From: JBBQXK01 sp038251625
GTDB lineage: Bacteria; Pseudomonadota; Alphaproteobacteria; Rhodobacterales; Rhodobacteraceae
Direction of reading: 5' to 3'
Assembly: GCA_038251625.1 (NCBI GenBank)
Contig: JBBSBE010000079.1
Coordinates: 1-17,958 of the forward strand
DNA: 17,958 nt
Positions 14,529-17,958 of the stretch are shown here, in pieces; position 1 is the stretch's first letter; each line of letters starts with the position of its first letter. The notes beneath the pieces were generated by a model. That model worked only from the letters and a program-made list of their open reading frames with translations. It had not been told where the DNA came from and made no database searches. Both the position numbers and the translations under genes were made by a program.

Positions 14529-15482
14529 CTATCCGCCGATCAGTTCCGCCATGCGCATAATCACCTCGGCCTGCTTGATCGAAGCGATATCGACCAGCCG
14601 CCCCTTGTAGACGGTCGCCCCTTCGCCCCGCGCCTTGGCGCCCTCCATCGCTTCAAGGATCGCGCGCGCCTCGGCCACGGCCTCTGCCGACGGGGTGAAC
14701 ACCTCGTTGGCCAGCGCCACCTGCCTGGGATGGATCGCCCATTTGCCGACCATCCCCAGCGTGGCCGACCGCCGCGCCTGCGCCCGGAACCCCTCGTCGT
14801 CGGAAAAATCCCCGAACGGCCCGTCGACGGGCAACACACCATGCGTACGACAGGCCGCCACGATGGCCGCCTGCGCCCAGTGCCACGGGTCCGACCAGTG
14901 CCGCTGCCCCTCGTGCAGCATGTAGTAATTGTCCTGCGTGCCGCCGATGCCCGTCGTCTGCATTCCCATCGAGGCCGCGAAATCCGCCGCCCCCAGGCTC
15001 ATCGCGACCAGCCGGGGCGAGGATGCGGCGATCTCTTCCACATGGGAAATCCCGGCGGCACTTTCGATGATCACCTCGAACGCGATCGGCTTTGCCCGCC
15101 CCGCCGCGCGCTCTGCCGCCGTGACCAGCGCATCCACCGCGTACACATCCGCCGCACAGCCCACCTTGGGGATCATGATCTGGTCGATCCGCCCGCCCTG
15201 TTCCATCAGGTCCACCACGTCGCGGTACCACCACGGCGTATCAAGGCCGTTGATCCGCACGCTCAGCACCTTCTGGCCCCAGTCCACCTCATGCGTGGCC
15301 TTGATCACCTCGGCCCGCGCCGCGGCCTTGTCGGTGGGGGCCACCGAATCCTCCAGATCAAGGTTGATCACATCCGCCGCACTGCCCGCCATCTTGGGAA
15401 AGAGCGCGGGCCGCGAGCCGGGGCCAAAAAGCTGGCATCGGTTCGGACGGGCCGGGGCAGCGGGTTGCAGGCGAAAGGACAT
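14529..15482 (-). CDS. mcl1: L-malyl-CoA/beta-methylmalyl-CoA lyase
   Basis: Mcl1 reversibly cleaves L-malyl-CoA to acetyl-CoA and glyoxylate and beta-methylmalyl-CoA to propionyl-CoA and glyoxylate. In Rhodobacteraceae it serves the ethylmalonyl-CoA pathway for growth on acetate and other C2 units. The 317-residue product follows the R. sphaeroides enzyme from MSFRLQP to the C-terminus as I recall that sequence. CitE-fold residues are visible: R76 (LSVRINGLDTP), E140 (FEVIIESAAG) and D167 (SLGAADFAASMGMQTTGIGGTQ), which bind CoA, Mg2+ and glyoxylate. Other hallmark segments are DGPFGDFSDDEGFRAQARR and GKWAIHP. No strong ribosome-binding site precedes ATG 15482, but the N-terminus is fixed by the homologue. 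It stands alone, with its own terminator. Confidence 0.94.
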   Translation of the reverse strand: MSFRLQPAAPARPNRCQLFGPGSRPALFPKMAGSAADVINLDLEDSVAPTDKAAARAEVIKATHEVDWGQKVLSVRINGLDTPWWYRDVVDLMEQGGRIDQIMIPKVGCAADVYAVDALVTAAERAAGRAKPIAFEVIIESAAGISHVEEIAASSPRLVAMSLGAADFAASMGMQTTGIGGTQDNYYMLHEGQRHWSDPWHWAQAAIVAACRTHGVLPVDGPFGDFSDDEGFRAQARRSATLGMVGKWAIHPRQVALANEVFTPSAEAVAEARAILEAMEGAKARGEGATVYKGRLVDIASIKQAEVIMRMAELIGG

Positions 15483-15492
15483 GCGCGCTCAC

Positions 15493-15540
15493 GAAAGGAA
15501 GTTTCAGGATTGGCGCGTCAACTGTTAGGTTATTGCGCAA
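15493..15540 (-). promoter_or_regulatory. mcl1 upstream region: -35-like hexamer and TTGCGCAA palindrome
   Basis: On the minus strand TTGACG (15521-15516) matches five of six -35 bases, but the hexamer 17 nt on (CCTTTC) is a poor -10. The 8-bp palindrome TTGCGCAA (15533-15540) sits just upstream, where an activator or repressor would be expected. Both are suggestive only. Confidence 0.3.
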
Positions 15541-15579
15541 CCACTTTCAACGCCTCTTTCGCATCTGCAGCATTCCGGC

Positions 15580-15996
15580 CTAAAGCGCCCGTGCCCGGTT
15601 GCCCTTCGCCTTGTGTTCCAGTTCGATCAGCCCCAGCAACTCCATCACCGGGGTCACGTAGTTTGCGAACCGTCCGCGATAGCCCTTGCGCAAGCCGTAG
15701 TAGCCACCCACCGGGTTGCCCGTATCGCGTGCCCAGCGTTCGATAGAGCCGTCGGCACAGGGCTTGCCCTCGTCGGCGTTGCCAAGGTCCACCCAATCCC
15801 CGCGTGTCTTCAGCATCGCGTGGCAATCCTCGATCCCGCGCCACTGATAGCTGAGTTGCGTCGTGCCCACCTGCACCACCAAGCGCGCGGCCTCGCCCGC
15901 ACCGTCGCGCCACGCCTGATAGTCCGATCCGAGCGAGGGCGTCTTCAGCAACCAGGGGTCCTCCCTTTCGCCACTTCCATGGGTCACCATCGTCAT
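15580..15996 (-). CDS. Conserved hypothetical protein, divergent from a YafY-type regulator
   Basis: This is a 138-residue soluble protein with no signal peptide and no membrane segment. Conserved-looking blocks are EREDPWLLKTPSLGS (10-24), VGTTQLSYQWRGIEDCHAML (43-62), the Trp/Gly-rich GDWVDLGNADEGKP (66-79), and NPVGGYYGLRKGYRGRFANYV (94-114) with many basic and aromatic residues. I have an impression of similar proteins of unknown function in actinobacteria, but no function is known to me and none is proposed. ATG 15996 has a good GGGAGG site (minus strand) 6 nt upstream. It is divergent from the regulator at 16072, and a shared dyad lies between them, so the regulator probably controls it. 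Confidence 0.78.
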   Translation of the reverse strand: MTMVTHGSGEREDPWLLKTPSLGSDYQAWRDGAGEAARLVVQVGTTQLSYQWRGIEDCHAMLKTRGDWVDLGNADEGKPCADGSIERWARDTGNPVGGYYGLRKGYRGRFANYVTPVMELLGLIELEHKAKGNRARAL

Positions 15997-16041
15997 CTTC
16001 GCCTCCCTTTCCTGTTCGAATCGACCTTAGCGCGGCATAAG

Positions 16042-16056
16042 TGACACCTCCTGTCA
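16042..16056. promoter_or_regulatory. TGACA-N5-TGTCA operator candidate
   Basis: TGACA (16042-16046) and TGTCA (16052-16056) form a perfect dyad with a 5-nt spacer in the 75-bp gap between the unknown gene and the YafY-type regulator. The size and position, 15 bp before the regulator's ATG, suit binding of a dimeric HTH protein that controls both directions. Assignment to this regulator is inference. Confidence 0.6.
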
Positions 16057-16071
16057 TATTTCAGGGGCCCC

Positions 16072-16734
16072 ATGCGCGCCGCTCGCCTTCTCCAGATGTT
16101 GTTGATTCTGCAAAACCGCGGGCGGCAAAGCTGCGCCAGCCTTGCGCGCACGCTCGAGGTCAGCCGGCGAACCGTCCTGCGCGACATCGACGCCCTGACG
16201 GAAGCAGGCCTTCCGGTCGTGACCCATCGCGGCGCAGGCGGCGGCGTTGACCTCGGTTTCGACTACCGCACGCGTCTGACCGGACTGGATGCCGAAGAGT
16301 CAGAGGCGATGGCGCTGCTTCTCACCCTCATCCCGGCGGAGGTGCATCACCTCGGCCTTGCCCGCGCCGCCGCGCGCGCGCAAGCCAAGCTGCGAGAGGC
16401 GTTTCCCGATCAGACCCGCGCGCGAATGGCCCGCACGACCGCCCTGTTCCCCGTGGCCGCCGCTGCACCGCCGACCGATCCCCGGCGCGAGGCAATTGCC
16501 CTTGCCGTGCGCGAGGGCCGCATCCTGCATCTGCAGGCGCGTTCCGTGTCACCTGCAACGGTGCATCCCGTTGCACTGGCGCTCAACCCGGCAGGCTGGG
16601 TGCTTTCCTGCGGCCTTTCGGGCAAGGAATGGCCAGAAACCGACTGGGGCGATATCAACCTGTCGAACCGCCGCTTTGCACCCGACACTCCCGGCTTGCA
16701 ACCAAGGGAAAATCGCGCCAATCCAGTGCGATGA
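16072..16734 (+). CDS. YafY/WYL-type HTH transcriptional regulator
   Basis: This is a 220-residue regulator. The N-terminal winged HTH (residues 1-60) is of the DeoR/HTH_11 type: QSCASLARTLEVSRRTVLRD holds the recognition helix, followed by IDALTEAGLPVVTHRGAGGG, the standard wing of YafY proteins. A linker region runs to about 145 and a WYL-like segment from about 163 (VHPVALALNPAGWVLSCG). The name-giving tripeptide reads W-V-L here rather than W-Y-L, and the domain is short. AGGGG lies 4 nt before ATG 16072. The stop overlaps the start of the epimerase gene (ATGA, 16731-16734). It probably represses the divergent unknown gene and itself. The effector is unknown. Confidence 0.84.
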   Translation: MRAARLLQMLLILQNRGRQSCASLARTLEVSRRTVLRDIDALTEAGLPVVTHRGAGGGVDLGFDYRTRLTGLDAEESEAMALLLTLIPAEVHHLGLARAAARAQAKLREAFPDQTRARMARTTALFPVAAAAPPTDPRREAIALAVREGRILHLQARSVSPATVHPVALALNPAGWVLSCGLSGKEWPETDWGDINLSNRRFAPDTPGLQPRENRANPVR

Positions 16735-17693
16735 TTACCGTCGTGCCCGAAACCTTTCCCCTTGCCACCGCCTTCACCATCTCGCGCGGCAGCCGGACAG
16801 AGGCGCGCGTGCTGACCGTCACCGTCACCCGCGATGGTGCCACGGGACGGGGCGAATGTGTGCCCTATGCCCGCTACGGCGAAACGCTGGAAAGCGTCAC
16901 GGCCCAGATCGAGGGGCTGCCGGACGGACTCTCCCGCGATGCCCTGCAATCCGCCCTGCCGCCCGGTGCCGCCCGCAACGCGGTCGATTGTGCGCTCTGG
17001 GATTGGCAGGCCAAGCATGTGGGTATCCCCGTCTGGCGGCTGGCGGGTCTGCCGGAACCCAAACCCTGCCTGACCGCCTACACCCTGTCGCTCGACACGC
17101 CCGATGCGATGCGCGCCGCCGCTGCCCGGCATGCCCACCGCCCCATCCTGAAGATCAAGCTCGGCACAGAGGCCGACATGCCACGGCTTGAGGCTGTGCG
17201 CGCGGGCGCCCCGAACGCCCGCCTGATCGTCGATGCCAACGAGGGCTGGACGGTTGACGCCTACACCGCCCTCGCGCCGCATCTGATCCGGCTTGGCGTG
17301 GCGCTGGTCGAACAGCCGCTTCCCGCCGGGCAGGATAACATGCTGGCCGAGATTGCCCGCCCCCTGCCCGTTTGCGCCGATGAAAGCTGCCACGACTGCG
17401 CCAGCCTGCCCGCGCTGAAGGGCAAGTACGACCTTGTGAACCTCAAGCTCGACAAGACCGGGGGCCTGACCGAAGCGATCCTTCTGCGGCAGGCCGCGCG
17501 GGCGGCGGGCTATGGGCTGATGGTCGGCTGCATGGTGGGATCATCGCTGGCGATGGCGCCCGCGATGCTGGTGGCCCAGGGCGCCGAATGGGTGGACCTG
17601 GATGGCCCGCTCCTGTTGGCAGGGGATCGTGGGGCCCCGCTGCATTACGACGCTGCTGGCGCGCATCCCCCCGATCCCGCCCTCTGGGGCTGA
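16731..17693 (+). CDS. L-Ala-D/L-Glu epimerase (dipeptide epimerase, enolase superfamily)
   Basis: This enzyme interconverts L-Ala-D-Glu and L-Ala-L-Glu, allowing murein-derived dipeptides to be used as nutrients or recycled. The 320-residue product has the enolase-superfamily capping domain (1-110) and barrel. The catalytic set is K141 and K143 (LKIKLG), metal ligands D168 (LIVDANEGW), E194 (LVEQPLP) and D217 (CADESC), and the second base K239 (NLKLDKTGG). All six sit exactly eight residues before the E. coli YcjG positions as I remember them, which is strong support. The start overlaps the regulator's stop by four bases, so the two are co-translated; no separate ribosome-binding site is obvious. 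Other dipeptide specificities exist in this family, so exact substrate preference is not proven. Confidence 0.88.
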   Translation: MITVVPETFPLATAFTISRGSRTEARVLTVTVTRDGATGRGECVPYARYGETLESVTAQIEGLPDGLSRDALQSALPPGAARNAVDCALWDWQAKHVGIPVWRLAGLPEPKPCLTAYTLSLDTPDAMRAAAARHAHRPILKIKLGTEADMPRLEAVRAGAPNARLIVDANEGWTVDAYTALAPHLIRLGVALVEQPLPAGQDNMLAEIARPLPVCADESCHDCASLPALKGKYDLVNLKLDKTGGLTEAILLRQAARAAGYGLMVGCMVGSSLAMAPAMLVAQGAEWVDLDGPLLLAGDRGAPLHYDAAGAHPPDPALWG

Positions 17694-17719
17694 TCTCGCG
17701 CGCCCAACTGGCCCATCCT

Positions 17720-17767
17720 CACGCGAAGGTGGCTTGCCTTTCGCGCCCCCACGCGAAGGCTGGGGGC
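17720..17767. repeat. Direct repeat CACGCGAAGG and GC hairpin after the epimerase gene
   Basis: CACGCGAAGG occurs at 17720-17729 and again 30 bp later at 17750-17759, with an inverted partial copy (CCTTTCGCG) at 17737-17745. The second copy forms the loop of a 7-bp stem GCCCCCA/TGGGGGC (17745-17751 with 17761-17767). It could be a weak terminator for the epimerase gene or binding sites ahead of the next gene. There is no T tract. Confidence 0.4.
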
Positions 17768-17786
17768 AACCTGACCGGAGATGCCG

Positions 17787-17958
17787 ATGCGCTGCCTTGC
17801 CCTTCTTTTCCTCCTTCTTGCCACGCCCGCCCTCGCCTGCGGCCCCGACAGCGATTGCAAGGTGGGGGACCGCAGCTACCGGCTGTACCTGCCGCCTGCT
17901 GCCGCCGATGGCCCCGTGGGTGCGCTGGTCTTTGCGCATGGCTACAAGGGGTCGGCGG
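17787..17958 (+). CDS. Secreted alpha/beta-hydrolase, polyhydroxybutyrate depolymerase/feruloyl-esterase-like (3' truncated)
   Basis: Only the first 57 codons are in the window. The product starts with a clear signal peptide (MRCLALLFLLLATPALA, cleavage before C18), then CGPDSDCKVGDRSYRLYLP and the oxyanion-hole motif VFAHGYKGS. This opening is typical of secreted alpha/beta-hydrolases annotated as polyhydroxybutyrate depolymerase or LpqC-like esterase. The cysteine after the cleavage site is not in a good lipobox (ALAC), so a lipoprotein is possible but not favoured; C18 and C24 may form a disulfide. Two in-frame ATGs exist at 17781 and 17787. GGAG at 17777-17780 spaces correctly only to 17787. 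The catalytic residues lie beyond the window, so activity is unproven. Confidence 0.72.
   Translation, partial: MRCLALLFLLLATPALACGPDSDCKVGDRSYRLYLPPAAADGPVGALVFAHGYKGSA

Noticed and set aside
14502..15746. A 414-codon plus-strand frame opposite mcl1
   Set aside because: Mcl1 on the minus strand is unmistakable. The opposing frame has the same shadow composition and starts in the structured 3' region.
16410..17393. A 327-codon minus-strand frame opposite the regulator and epimerase
   Set aside because: It overlaps two plus-strand genes whose active-site and HTH motifs are intact; its own translation shows no family features.
1..17958. Mobile elements, CRISPR arrays, tRNA or rRNA genes
   Set aside because: I looked for transposase motifs, terminal repeats, regularly spaced repeats, and tRNA-like or rRNA sequence and found none. 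Composition is even across the window apart from a mild dip near 9200-9660.

Overview
The window is a stretch of high-GC alphaproteobacterial chromosome, most likely from the Rhodobacteraceae (Rhodobacter/Paracoccus relatives). The strongest pointer is a malyl-CoA lyase at 14529-15482 that reads like the Rhodobacter sphaeroides Mcl1 protein almost from end to end. The density of short ATGA/GTGA overlaps and the GC-rich codon use agree with this. No rRNA, tRNA, CRISPR array, prophage or insertion sequence was seen. The content is ordinary housekeeping and accessory metabolism arranged in short operons, with some well-formed regulatory structures between them.

Layout. (1) 3-605 (+) is the 3' part of a nitroreductase-family gene. 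748-2754 (+) is fadH, 2,4-dienoyl-CoA reductase. (2) 2800-3048 (-) is a small secreted EF-hand protein. Its ribosome-binding site is preceded directly by a perfect 14-bp inverted repeat. Divergent from it is a LysR-type regulator, 3383-4288 (+). (3) 4293-6720 (-) is a three-gene operon: CinA-N-like molybdopterin-binding-fold protein, GNAT acetyltransferase, OmpA-domain protein. (4) Divergent from that, 6800-9116 (+) carries map (methionine aminopeptidase) and a large alpha/beta-hydrolase with a polytopic membrane domain. (5) 9120-11427 (-) is a tightly overlapping operon: ferredoxin-reductase-like flavoprotein, rsmD, and a YcxB-like membrane protein. (6) 11520-12008 (+) is a Prx5-type peroxiredoxin, ending at a bidirectional terminator. 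(7) 12083-14284 (-) is an operon of a FemAB/GNAT-like protein, a glutathione S-transferase and a pterin carbinolamine dehydratase. (8) 14529-15482 (-) is mcl1, with a structured 3' region ending in a strong intrinsic terminator. (9) 15580-15996 (-) is a small conserved protein of unknown function, divergent from a YafY/WYL-type regulator (16072-16734, +). A TGACA-N5-TGTCA dyad lies between them. The regulator gene overlaps an L-Ala-D/L-Glu (dipeptide) epimerase gene (16731-17693) by four bases. The window ends inside a secreted alpha/beta-hydrolase (17787 onward).

How the genes work together. FadH (unsaturated fatty acid oxidation) and Mcl1 (ethylmalonyl-CoA pathway) both serve acetyl-CoA and fatty-acid metabolism, but they are far apart and not in one operon. 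The epimerase handles murein-derived dipeptides, and the OmpA-domain protein carries the residues that bind peptidoglycan. RsmD and Map are translation-associated housekeeping enzymes. The peroxiredoxin, the flavin reductase, the nitroreductase and the GST suggest redox and detoxification capacity. I found no convincing new multi-gene system. The points most worth a second look are the hairpin at the EF-hand gene's start, the unknown-protein/YafY pair with its shared operator, the hydrolase-membrane fusion, and the structured mcl1 3' region.
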